The notes under the pieces: generated by a model
What the model saw: only the letters and a program-made list of their open reading frames with translations
Databases searched by the model: none
Told to the model about the DNA's origin: nothing
Shown here: piece by piece, positions 51,983-59,368 of the stretch
Layout: every line of letters begins with the position of its first letter
How positions within the stretch are numbered: the first letter of the stretch is position 1
Program-made: the position numbers and the translations under genes
Assembly (NCBI RefSeq): GCF_041447285.1
Contig: NZ_JBGMEB010000002.1
Span: 124,001-188,000, forward strand
Source: Methanomethylovorans sp041447285
Lineage (GTDB): Archaea > Halobacteriota > Methanosarcinia > Methanosarcinales > Methanosarcinaceae
Length of the DNA stretch: 64,000 nucleotides
Direction: 5' to 3'

Positions 51983-52579
51983 TTAGATCCCCTGTAAGAT
52001 AAACACATGTTCATCAATTTCATTAACAATGGTTTTATTTAAAATAGAGGTCAAATCATAATTTTTCTTGCTAAGTAAAACTCCTTCAAATTCAATTTGG
52101 GAATTATTATCATAGTAAAAATTTATCTTGTTAATTGAATATCCAAAAATAACTAACAATGGATTTATTACAACCAAATTTGAATTGACATAAATGAGTA
52201 ACATAAACAATAAAATTAGTATCATAGTTATAAGATTTATCCAATCATTTGTTGAAATTGAATATGATATATCACTAACTAATGGGATTACGATTGTTAA
52301 TAGATAAGAGACAATTTCTTGATTGCCATTTGATACATTATTGATGGAAATTAGAACTTTTTCGTCTATCGATGAAAATGCATAGCTTTTCTTAAAGAAT
52401 ATAATGGATGCAACTGAAAGTACACATAAAATAAAGTATGTGAGAATTTTTACCATAGCAGGAAATGACTCAATACTAGAACTATTTGAAAAATAATTTC
52501 CCACTTCCCTTATAAATAAAATGACAAAAAGGAGTAAGTACGATGAAAAAAATAACATAATTTTTCCTGCTTTTTGCAT
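51983..52579 (-). CDS. kwaA: KwaA-like membrane protein, Kiwa anti-phage system
   Basis: A 198-residue membrane protein with four hydrophobic segments (about residues 8-26, 43-61, 90-106 and 115-150), including G-N-Q-E-I-V-S-Y-L-L-T-I-V-I-P, N-P-L-L-V-I-F-G-Y and a soluble C-terminal tail. KwaA is the transmembrane sensor of Kiwa, described in bacteria as forming a membrane complex with KwaB at phage attachment sites. The stop is one base from the kwaB start, so the two are cotranslated. The strand and order (A then B) match the known operon. Composition is very AT-rich. Confidence 0.7.
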   Translation of the reverse strand: MQKAGKIMLFFSSYLLLFVILFIREVGNYFSNSSSIESFPAMVKILTYFILCVLSVASIIFFKKSYAFSSIDEKVLISINNVSNGNQEIVSYLLTIVIPLVSDISYSISTNDWINLITMILILLFMLLIYVNSNLVVINPLLVIFGYSINKINFYYDNNSQIEFEGVLLSKKNYDLTSILNKTIVNEIDEHVFILQGI

Positions 52580-53039
52580 AATTCTATATTTCGAATCAAG
52601 ATATTAATCCTTTCTCATATCAATCTCTCACAGATTTAAAGTTAAAAACTTATGGTTCGTAACTTATAACCGATTAAATCACATTCTATTGGTCTTTCAA
52701 TGCAATAGCTTTCAATCAATCGGCCTTTAACTAAAATTTATTAAAAGGAACTGAAAATAGAGATTTATGCCCACTCCGGGCAGCTTCTAGCCTCTTTTAC
52801 AAAATATTGTCACAATTGCTCTTTACTATGCAACATCGTCAACTAACTGAGCTATAATTAGAAGTTCACACTTTTCAGTCACGACATAAACTTTTTAGTA
52901 TGAATTTCTCTTCTACCCTTGCACTAAAACCTATATCCTCTCCAAAACCCCCTCCCCTTCACATCCCCCAAAAAAATCTCATCTTATAAACTCCCCCTTT
53001 GACACAAGGTTTATCTAATATCTTTATAAATACACGCCC
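52580..53039. other. 460-base AT-rich gap between kwaA and moaD
   Basis: No gene, tRNA or strong repeat is seen. It holds the divergent promoters: on the minus side for kwaA (no clear TATA box) and on the plus side TTTATCTAATATC and CTTTATAAATA (53010-53032) just before moaD. A small GCCC/GGGC hairpin lies near 52768. It marks the boundary where base composition changes back to that of core genes. Confidence 0.4.
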
Positions 53040-53324
53040 ATGACAGAGGTTAAGGTAAGGCTCTTTGCAAACCTTAAAGAGATAGCAGGGACTTCCGAGT
53101 TGAAGCTCGGGGGAGAGACGGTGCTTGAGGTGCTGGAAGCCCTCGTGAGGCAATTTCCGGGTCTGAAGGACAGGGTTTTTGAAACAACTACTTCTGATCC
53201 CAAACTATGTGGCTATGTGAATGTTTTTCTTAACGGTGACAATATCCATCATCTTGATGGTCTTAACACAAAGGTTAGCGACTGCGATGAGCTGGGCGTA
53301 TTGCCTCCGGTGTCCGGCGGGTGA
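53040..53324 (+). CDS. moaD: MoaD/SAMP-type ubiquitin-like sulfur carrier protein
   Basis: A 94-residue beta-grasp protein ending in the diagnostic G-G. The N-terminus VKVRLFANLKEIAG and the final V-L-P-P-V-S-G-G fit the molybdopterin synthase small subunit or archaeal SAMP. Either function needs adenylation and thiolation of the C-terminal glycine. The ATG at 53040 lies only a few bases after TATA-like sequence, so the transcript is probably leaderless. moeA follows after 6 bases. Confidence 0.9.
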   Translation: MTEVKVRLFANLKEIAGTSELKLGGETVLEVLEALVRQFPGLKDRVFETTTSDPKLCGYVNVFLNGDNIHHLDGLNTKVSDCDELGVLPPVSGG

Positions 53325-53330
53325 TGACGG

Positions 53331-54521
53331 ATGGACAGGATATTCAGGGAACGCATGTCCGTAGGCTTGGCCAGAGAGAAATTCCTAGAATCTATTGCTC
53401 CTATCACAAGGACGGAAGATATCAGTATCCGGGAATGTCCCGGCAGGGTGCTGGCCACACATACCATAGCTCCCAGAAATGTGCCCCATTTCAGGCGGTC
53501 TGCAATGGACGGTTATGCCATGAGGGCTGCGGACACTCTTGGTGCATCTCCTCTTAATCCTGTGATGTTAGAGCTTTCTGATGTTGTGGACGAAGGCAGA
53601 TGTGCAAGGGTAGGCACAGGCCAGTATATGCCGGAAGGCGCTGATGCGGTGATGATGATCGAAGACACCGTATCCATGGGCGATATGATAGAAATAAGGG
53701 CACAGCTGCACCCCGGGAAGAACGTGGGTGACATAGGTGAGGATATCCGCAAGAACGAGATCCTTTTTAACAAAGGTCATCTGCTGAGGGCATGTGATGT
53801 AGGGGTATTGGCCTCCCTGGGTATCCGGGAAGTAAAAGTATACTGTAAGCCTGTGGTTGCCATAATTCCAGTTGGCGATGATCTAGTACCTCTCTCATAC
53901 ACAGAGTTGCCACCTGCCGGTAAGAGCCTGGAGAGCAACAGCCTCATGATAGGACTGTACGTGGAACAATGGGGTGGTATATCCAAGTATCATGATATAG
54001 TGCCGGAGGATATTGCTCAGATCGAGCAGGCTATTAAAGAGAACCTGGATGCAGATATGTTGATCATTTCCGGTGGCACATCCGTAGGAGAGAAGGACTT
54101 CGTTCCGGGTGTTGTATCTTCCATGGGAGAACTGCTGGTGCACGGCGTGGGTCTGAGTCCCGGAAAGCCCACTGCTCTTGGTCTAGTCAATGATAAACCT
54201 GTTGTATGTATGCCAGGTTATCCTGCTGCGGGTCTTGTGGCATTGTTCGTTTTTGGCAGGCCCGCACTCAGAAAGGTGGCAAATGCTCCCGATGTGCCCT
54301 TTATCATAGTAAAGGCACAGCTGAGCTCTAAGATCACCTCGCGCGAAGGGTATCTCAGTTATGCCAGAGTGATACTCGATGGTAAGATCGCTCATCCTCT
54401 GATGACTGCCGGGGCTGGTATCCTTAGTTCCATTGCCAAATCCCAGGGATTCGTTATCATACCGGAACACGTCGAAGGATATGAGAAAGAAAGCGAAGTC
54501 GATGTCGTGCTGATCGAATAG
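53331..54521 (+). CDS. moeA: Molybdopterin molybdotransferase
   Basis: MoeA inserts molybdate or tungstate into adenylylated molybdopterin, needed for formylmethanofuran dehydrogenase in a methanogen. The 396-residue protein has N-terminal R-R-S-A-M-D-G-Y-A-M-R, a beta domain around VGTGQYMPEGADAV, the MoCF-binding domain with SGGTSVGEKDFV, and a C-terminal domain with the PGYPAAG loop. The ATG at 53331 is six bases after moaD. moaB is in the same region at 56832-57383. Confidence 0.92.
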   Translation: MDRIFRERMSVGLAREKFLESIAPITRTEDISIRECPGRVLATHTIAPRNVPHFRRSAMDGYAMRAADTLGASPLNPVMLELSDVVDEGRCARVGTGQYMPEGADAVMMIEDTVSMGDMIEIRAQLHPGKNVGDIGEDIRKNEILFNKGHLLRACDVGVLASLGIREVKVYCKPVVAIIPVGDDLVPLSYTELPPAGKSLESNSLMIGLYVEQWGGISKYHDIVPEDIAQIEQAIKENLDADMLIISGGTSVGEKDFVPGVVSSMGELLVHGVGLSPGKPTALGLVNDKPVVCMPGYPAAGLVALFVFGRPALRKVANAPDVPFIIVKAQLSSKITSREGYLSYARVILDGKIAHPLMTAGAGILSSIAKSQGFVIIPEHVEGYEKESEVDVVLIE

Positions 54522-54559
54522 TGATCGAATAGCTACCGAGTAAAAGCCGAGAAATACGA

Positions 54560-54934
54560 ATGTCCAGAGACTGGGATTTAAAAGATCTCCTGGCAATTGG
54601 CTGCGGGGGATTTCTGGGTGCAGTGGCCAGGTTCATGTTCGCACAGAGCCTGACATCTGTTCTAGGGACCCTGACCGTTAATGTCCTGGGGAGCTTTTGC
54701 CTGGGCTTGCTCATGTATCACAGTGAGTTTCTAGGTTACGTTCCCACCCGTATTCGTCTTTTCACAGGTATAGGTTTCTTGGGAGCATTCACAACCTTTT
54801 CAAGTTTTGCAGTGTATGCTTTCCAGATGAGTTTTGCAGCTTCTGTGATATTCATCTGTGCCAATATTGTGCCAGGTTTGATGGGTGTTCTTCTAGGCCG
54901 GGCATGCATGGTATATTTGGGACGGAGGCGTTAG
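54560..54934 (+). CDS. crcB: Fluoride exporter CrcB/Fluc, first subunit
   Basis: A 124-residue four-helix membrane protein with the Fluc signatures G-C-G-G-F-L-G-A-V-A-R, GTLTVNVLGSF and GFLGAFTTFSSF, lining a fluoride channel. It is paired with a second crcB two bases downstream, a common arrangement for dual-topology heterodimers. Start ATG at 54560. No fluoride riboswitch-like structure could be seen in the 38 bases before it. Confidence 0.9.
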   Translation: MSRDWDLKDLLAIGCGGFLGAVARFMFAQSLTSVLGTLTVNVLGSFCLGLLMYHSEFLGYVPTRIRLFTGIGFLGAFTTFSSFAVYAFQMSFAASVIFICANIVPGLMGVLLGRACMVYLGRRR

Positions 54935-54935
54935 C

Positions 54936-55295
54936 ATGTCATACTCAGCAGTATTGCTTGTAGGAATAGGAGGCACTATAGGCGCTATTTTAAGATATCT
55001 TGTCTCTGGAGCAGTACCTAGATCATCTATTATTCCCACGGGTACTCTAACCGTGAACGTCATCGGAAGTTTTATTCTCTCATATCTGACATTCTCTGGA
55101 GCTTACGGTGAAATTGTTTATTTTGTTAATGTCGGGATATTGGGTGCATTTACCACCTTCTCTACTTTTTCATATGAGAGCTTTCGCCTTCTTGAAAACA
55201 ATGAATCCCGATATTTTATCCTTAATGTCGGCCTTAATCTATTTCTGTGTCTGGCTGCTGTAAAAGCTGGTCAATTGCTGGTAAACTTAATCTAA
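54936..55295 (+). CDS. crcB: Fluoride exporter CrcB/Fluc, second subunit
   Basis: A 119-residue partner of the preceding Fluc with the same signatures (GIGGTIGAILRY, GTLTVNVIGSF, GILGAFTTFSTF). In paired Fluc systems the two proteins insert in opposite orientations and form a heterodimer. Start ATG at 54936 is one base after the stop of the first copy. DUF190 follows 24 bases later. Confidence 0.9.
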   Translation: MSYSAVLLVGIGGTIGAILRYLVSGAVPRSSIIPTGTLTVNVIGSFILSYLTFSGAYGEIVYFVNVGILGAFTTFSTFSYESFRLLENNESRYFILNVGLNLFLCLAAVKAGQLLVNLI

Positions 55296-55319
55296 TAAGC
55301 GCCAAATAGGTGAATTATA

Positions 55320-55649
55320 ATGAAGCATGTGATCCTTAGGATATACCTCAGCGAAAAAGATTCGTATAGAGGAAAAGCTGCTTATCATGCAGTAATAGAA
55401 TTTTTCAAAGGGGCTGGCATTGCCGGGGCGACAGTGCATCATTGCCTGGAAGGTTATGGTGTGGATCACATCATTCACACGGCAAATGTGCTCAGGCTTG
55501 GTGCCGATCTTCCCATTATAGTGCAGGCTGTAGATACGGAGGATAATATCCGTAATGTCATCCCACAATTGCGTCAAATGCTTCCGCGTGAACTTATGAT
55601 CTTGCAGGAAGTGGAGGTAATACCTCCTTCTCAGGTTAAAAATAGTTGA
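55320..55649 (+). CDS. DUF190 PII-like protein associated with CrcB
   Basis: A 109-residue alpha/beta protein of the DUF190 family, which shares the ferredoxin-like fold of PII regulators and often follows crcB. I-L-R-I-Y-L-S-E-K-D, A-G-I-A-G-A-T-V and L-P-I-I-V-Q-A-V-D fit. A role as regulator or chaperone of fluoride export is suggested only by gene order. It converges with the CRM gene 9 bases away. Confidence 0.82.
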   Translation: MKHVILRIYLSEKDSYRGKAAYHAVIEFFKGAGIAGATVHHCLEGYGVDHIIHTANVLRLGADLPIIVQAVDTEDNIRNVIPQLRQMLPRELMILQEVEVIPPSQVKNS

Positions 55650-55658
55650 ACTTTAATT

Positions 55659-55919
55659 TCACTTATACAGTACCAAACTATTGCCTCTTATTTCTACTAT
55701 TTGTGAGGCTGTGGCGCTTGCAAGTTCATTTGCGATTGATTCGGTATCTTTTTCTTCCCTTGAGCTTTTTAATGTTTTTATTTTTATCATGCGGTTTGCT
55801 TTAAGATGCTTCTTGATCTCTTCAACTACTGTGTCAGTGATCCCGTTCTTTCCAATGTTTATAATTGGTTTCAGTTGTGAAGCCTGTGCTTTAAGTTCAT
55901 ATAATTTGTCTTTGTCCAT
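55659..55919 (-). CDS. CRM/YhbY-family RNA-binding protein
   Basis: An 86-residue CRM-domain protein with the N-terminal LKAQASQLKPIINIGKNGI and the R-M-I-K-I-K and V-E-I-R-G-N-S-L-V-L-Y segments typical of archaeal YhbY homologues, which associate with pre-50S ribosomes. The ATG at 55919 (MDKDKLYE) has GGGGAA upstream; a longer open frame has no support. Confidence 0.88.
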   Translation of the reverse strand: MDKDKLYELKAQASQLKPIINIGKNGITDTVVEEIKKHLKANRMIKIKTLKSSREEKDTESIANELASATASQIVEIRGNSLVLYK

Positions 55920-56021
55920 AGCTGTTCCCCAACTCTTTTCATGTTCAAATAATCTGTGATATAAAATGTCATTTCTTATTGTCAAAGGTATGCAGCAGAT
56001 AGAAATCAGTTTGGACCGTTT

Positions 56022-56720
56022 TTATTTACAGTCTCTCAGTTTCAGTTGTTTGCCTTCTACCTCATATTCAAACCAAGGTGTTGGTTTTGGAGTTAGTCCC
56101 ACTACTCTTATACAGTGATGTTCTCCGCTTGCACGGATCTCAATCATGCCATCAAAAAGCTGCTGAAGAGTGGTTATTGTTTGTTGGTCATGCATTCCGT
56201 CTTCAACAACATATATTCCGAATCCTCCTGCTGCTTTCACTCTTCCGGTGAACACATGGAGGAATTTAAATACTGTCTGAAGGTTGGAGTACATCAATAT
56301 CGTTGAAAGGGAATTCATACAAAGTCTGTTTGGAATTCTCTTTTTCATAACAAAATCTTCAAAGAACTGACTGATCTTCACACCAATTCCGGTCAGGTCT
56401 ACAGGACTGGAAGCACGTTTTATCTTTTCGGTCTCAGGGGCTCCCATTCCAAGTGTCTTAGTAACGCAATCCACAACTCCAATATCAGATTCTGATATAT
56501 TGATTCCGTTGCGGTTAAACCATTCAAAGAATCTTTCTCCGGGTTCTCGGGTAGATACGACTATTGATGAATTTCCGTTCATAAGGCCGTTATAAACTAT
56601 AAGGTTCAGAAGCTCATCTTTAGAACTCATGGGGGGACCTATCATCATAATATTTGTTCCCTCCCTGATATCACCAAGGATCTCATCGAGCTCTTTAATG
56701 CCTAATGAATATCCTGTCAT
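56022..56720 (-). CDS. RAD55/KaiC-like RecA-fold protein with degenerate Walker A
   Basis: A 232-residue protein of the RecA/KaiC superfamily. It begins Y-S-L-G-I-K-E-L-D-E-I-L-G as KaiC-type ATPases do, but the P-loop position reads M-I-G-P-P-M-S-S-K-D-E, lacking the glycine and S/T that flank the lysine, so ATP hydrolysis is doubtful. The remainder fits the family (VVSTREPGERFFEW and the second strand RLCMNSLSTILMYS in place of Walker B). It may act as a signalling or scaffold subunit. It stands alone between the CRM gene and moaB. Confidence 0.75.
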   Translation of the reverse strand: MTGYSLGIKELDEILGDIREGTNIMMIGPPMSSKDELLNLIVYNGLMNGNSSIVVSTREPGERFFEWFNRNGINISESDIGVVDCVTKTLGMGAPETEKIKRASSPVDLTGIGVKISQFFEDFVMKKRIPNRLCMNSLSTILMYSNLQTVFKFLHVFTGRVKAAGGFGIYVVEDGMHDQQTITTLQQLFDGMIEIRASGEHHCIRVVGLTPKPTPWFEYEVEGKQLKLRDCK

Positions 56721-56831
56721 GCATAACCTTCTGAATGATTTTTTTAATTTGCCGTTTTTCTTCTATTTGGTAGAATGTAGCGATGTATAATATCTTTACT
56801 GGTATATAACACATATTATAGAATCTTACTT

Positions 56832-57383
56832 TTATACTGTTCTCCCAAGATGCTTCAAAATATGACCTGCTTCCTGTAGAATAATCTCTGAAAATGCAAG
56901 CTTTACTGCGTTTGGGGATCCTGGAAGACAAAATATCACTTTGTTATTCACCGTTCCGGCACAAGCTCTTGTAAGGACCACCGAACTACCTATTTGTTCG
57001 ATACTAAGATATCTGAAATATTCTCCAAAACCCTGTATTTCCTTATGGAACAAAGGAGATACGGCTTCTATAGTTACATCATCCGGACTGAGTCCAGTGC
57101 CTCCGCTGGTTACGATCAGATTTACATCTTCATGCACCATGCGTGAAATTAGATCTTTTATGACAGCTTCGTCATCAGGGACCAATGAATAGGACATCAC
57201 TTCATGTCCACTTTCTTTCACTAAGTTGTACATCAGGTCTCCTGATAAGTCTTCAGCTTCTTGTGGGGACCTAACAGGGCCATATTTATTGAACCTTGAT
57301 GTTGAAACAGTAATTAGCGCGAATCGTATGTTTCCTTTTATATTTTGTTTGTGAGATAGTGGGGTTGAGGATTGCATAAGCAT
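56832..57383 (-). CDS. moaB: Molybdenum cofactor biosynthesis protein MoaB/Mog
   Basis: A MoaB/Mog-family molybdopterin adenylyltransferase. The motif T-S-G-G-T-G-L-S-P-D-D near residue 110 binds the pterin phosphate, and CLPGSPNAVKLAF is typical. It adenylates molybdopterin before MoeA inserts the metal. The start is unclear: ATGs at 57383 and 57377 have no convincing ribosome site and the frame is open to 57467; the family begins near residue 20 of the shorter form. It is the third Mo-cofactor gene of the window, opposite in strand to moaD-moeA. Confidence 0.87.
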   Translation of the reverse strand: MLMQSSTPLSHKQNIKGNIRFALITVSTSRFNKYGPVRSPQEAEDLSGDLMYNLVKESGHEVMSYSLVPDDEAVIKDLISRMVHEDVNLIVTSGGTGLSPDDVTIEAVSPLFHKEIQGFGEYFRYLSIEQIGSSVVLTRACAGTVNNKVIFCLPGSPNAVKLAFSEIILQEAGHILKHLGRTV

Positions 57384-57599
57384 TGATATATTGGAATTAT
57401 CTATATGAACCGCTCGACAGTCAGCAAGATATAATAAGTATTGGGGAATAAGGCTTATAAACTCCAACGTAGTAAAGGAAGAGCCTTTACTCTAGGTAAT
57501 TCACCAGAGGACTCAACAGATTCAAATACCTACATTATCTATAAGGAGCCAGATTCTATTCTGGGAACTTATTCATAACACTATTAGGAGATTTTATTC

Positions 57600-58118
57600 A
57601 TGGTAAGAAAGCCAGCAAGTATGTACAGGAACGTCAGACAACGTTCATTCACTCGCAGAAAATACATGGGTGGTGTTCCGGGAAGCCAGGTCATCCACTA
57701 CGACATGGGTAGTAAAACTGAAGATTTCCCCGTAAAACTCTCCCTAATTGCCAAAGAAAGATGTCAGATCAGACATACTGCTCTTGAAGCTGCCCGTATT
57801 ACTGCCAACAGGGCTGTAATGAATGCAGCTGGCCGTGCAGGTTACCACCTGAAACTCAGGGTATATCCTCATGAGGTCCTGAGGGAGAACAAGCAGGCAA
57901 CTGGTGCAGGAGCAGACCGTGTATCAAGCGGTATGAGAGGCGCCTACGGAAAGAACGTGGGAACTGCTGCCAGGGTGTCCGCTGGGCAAAAGATCTTCAC
58001 CGTATCCGTGAACAAAGAGAACTACGCTATCGCTAAGGATGCACTGAGGCGTGCAGGTCAGAAACTCCCCACACCCGTGAGAATAGTAATTGACCAGGGA
58101 TTAGAACTTGTACAGTAA
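57600..58118 (+). CDS. rpl10e: 50S ribosomal protein L10e
   Basis: A 172-residue archaeal L10e (L16 homologue). V-R-K-P-A-S-M-Y-R-N opens it, and GTAARVSAGQKIFTVS near the C-terminus is diagnostic. L10e supports tRNA positioning in the large subunit. The ATG at 57600 is preceded by AGGAG. The 132-base upstream region holds the promoter. aIF2-beta follows by 32 bases. Confidence 0.95.
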   Translation: MVRKPASMYRNVRQRSFTRRKYMGGVPGSQVIHYDMGSKTEDFPVKLSLIAKERCQIRHTALEAARITANRAVMNAAGRAGYHLKLRVYPHEVLRENKQATGAGADRVSSGMRGAYGKNVGTAARVSAGQKIFTVSVNKENYAIAKDALRRAGQKLPTPVRIVIDQGLELVQ

Positions 58119-58150
58119 ATCTATATACCGGCATTCCTGAGGTATTATAT

Positions 58151-58759
58151 ATGGATAGCTATGAAAAGTTGCTTGACCGCGCGTTAGCCGATCTACCTGA
58201 TATGGAAACCACCGGTGAACGTTTCGTGGTTCCCGAGCCTAGGGTATTGGTGGAAGGAAAAACTACCATCCTGGATAATTTTGGCAACATAGCGGACGTG
58301 TTCAACAGGGAGCCGGACCACTTGATGAAATATCTGACCCGTGAACTCGGTACTGCAGGTAAGATCGAAGGAAGCAGGGCTGTATTCCAGGGTCGTTTCA
58401 CCAAGGAGATGCTAAAGTCCAACATAGATGCCTATGTTGAAGAGTATGTCATCTGTTCTGAATGTGGCCGCCCAGATACACAGCTTGTCAAAGTAGACAG
58501 GGTACTAATGCTCAAGTGTTCTGCATGTGGTGGTCACAGGCCAGTCAAAAAGAGACGCGTTGTAGCTCAGGCCCCGAAAGATGAGATCGAAGAAGGAAAG
58601 GAATATGAACTGATGATCGATTCCGTCGGTTCAAAGGGCGATGGTATTGCTAAGTTGTCCAAATATACTATATTCGTTCCTAACACTTCCAAAGGGCAGA
58701 CTGTAAAAGCTAAGATTAAGAGAATCAGTGGTAATCTGGCCTTTGCAGAAAGGGTTTAA
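58151..58759 (+). CDS. Translation initiation factor aIF2-beta with C-terminal TRAM domain
   Basis: A 202-residue initiation factor. Residues about 1-135 form the eIF2-beta/eIF5 fold with the zinc ribbon I-C-S-E-C-G and K-C-S-A-C-G-G. Residues about 145-202 are a TRAM domain (YELMIDSVGSKGDGIAK, then SKGQTVKAKIKRI), an RNA-binding module not present in the classical factor. The fusion is known from Methanosarcinales, if I recall correctly, and may help bind mRNA or the 30S subunit. The ATG at 58151 follows a GAGGT-like site. Confidence 0.9.
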   Translation: MDSYEKLLDRALADLPDMETTGERFVVPEPRVLVEGKTTILDNFGNIADVFNREPDHLMKYLTRELGTAGKIEGSRAVFQGRFTKEMLKSNIDAYVEEYVICSECGRPDTQLVKVDRVLMLKCSACGGHRPVKKRRVVAQAPKDEIEEGKEYELMIDSVGSKGDGIAKLSKYTIFVPNTSKGQTVKAKIKRISGNLAFAERV

Positions 58760-58933
58760 AAGGGGTATCTAAAGTATAGCGAGTAGTAGATTATATCTTA
58801 CAAACATATAATTTACTATTCAATACTGTTTTAACTTTCCTTCATGGTAGTGCTTGCAGGAATACTTTTTTATGAATTTATCAAATGCGGCTTTATCGAA
58901 GATGATTTTATTCTACTTACTCTGGACTAGAGT

Positions 58934-59368
58934 TTGATAATTCTTCATAAGGTGCATAATTTCTTTATAAAATTGTCATGCAGATATAAGTGCAAAAAGT
59001 CTATTCATATCTCCATTACAGTAAAATTTTCTCTTAATTCTGTTAGTACCATATTCCTCTTACTCAAATTTATAAAGTATGGGAGGACTTTACGGCACAA
59101 CCCTTATCTCAATGGAAATAAATCTGATTCAGACACATTTAATGTAGAAGAATATCCTGCAGATGGAGTGATTCCTCTCCATGTATCAAGGATTGGAAAT
59201 CAAAGGGTAAGCTCTATAGAAATCCTTAAGATTAGGGGAGTCAAAATGATGAATCTATTCCATCCTTATAGGATCACAGACGCTGGAATTATTGTTGATC
59301 TTCATGAACCCATCAGAGGTCAGCAAGCAGTTGTTTTCCGCAGCAGTTCTCAAAAAAGGAGCATATAA
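58934..59368 (+). pseudogene. C-terminal fragment of a KaiC/RAD55-family protein
   Basis: Only the last part of this frame, from about 59080, resembles a protein family: A-D-G-V-I-P-L-H-V-S-R, I-E-I-L-K-I-R-G-V and F-H-P-Y-R-I-T-D-A-G-I are like the C-terminal end of KaiC-type ATPases. The N-terminal ATPase part with Walker motifs is missing, and the region before it (58760-59080) is AT-rich without recoverable sequence, so a truncated gene is most likely. It ends directly before the radical SAM gene. Confidence 0.45.
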
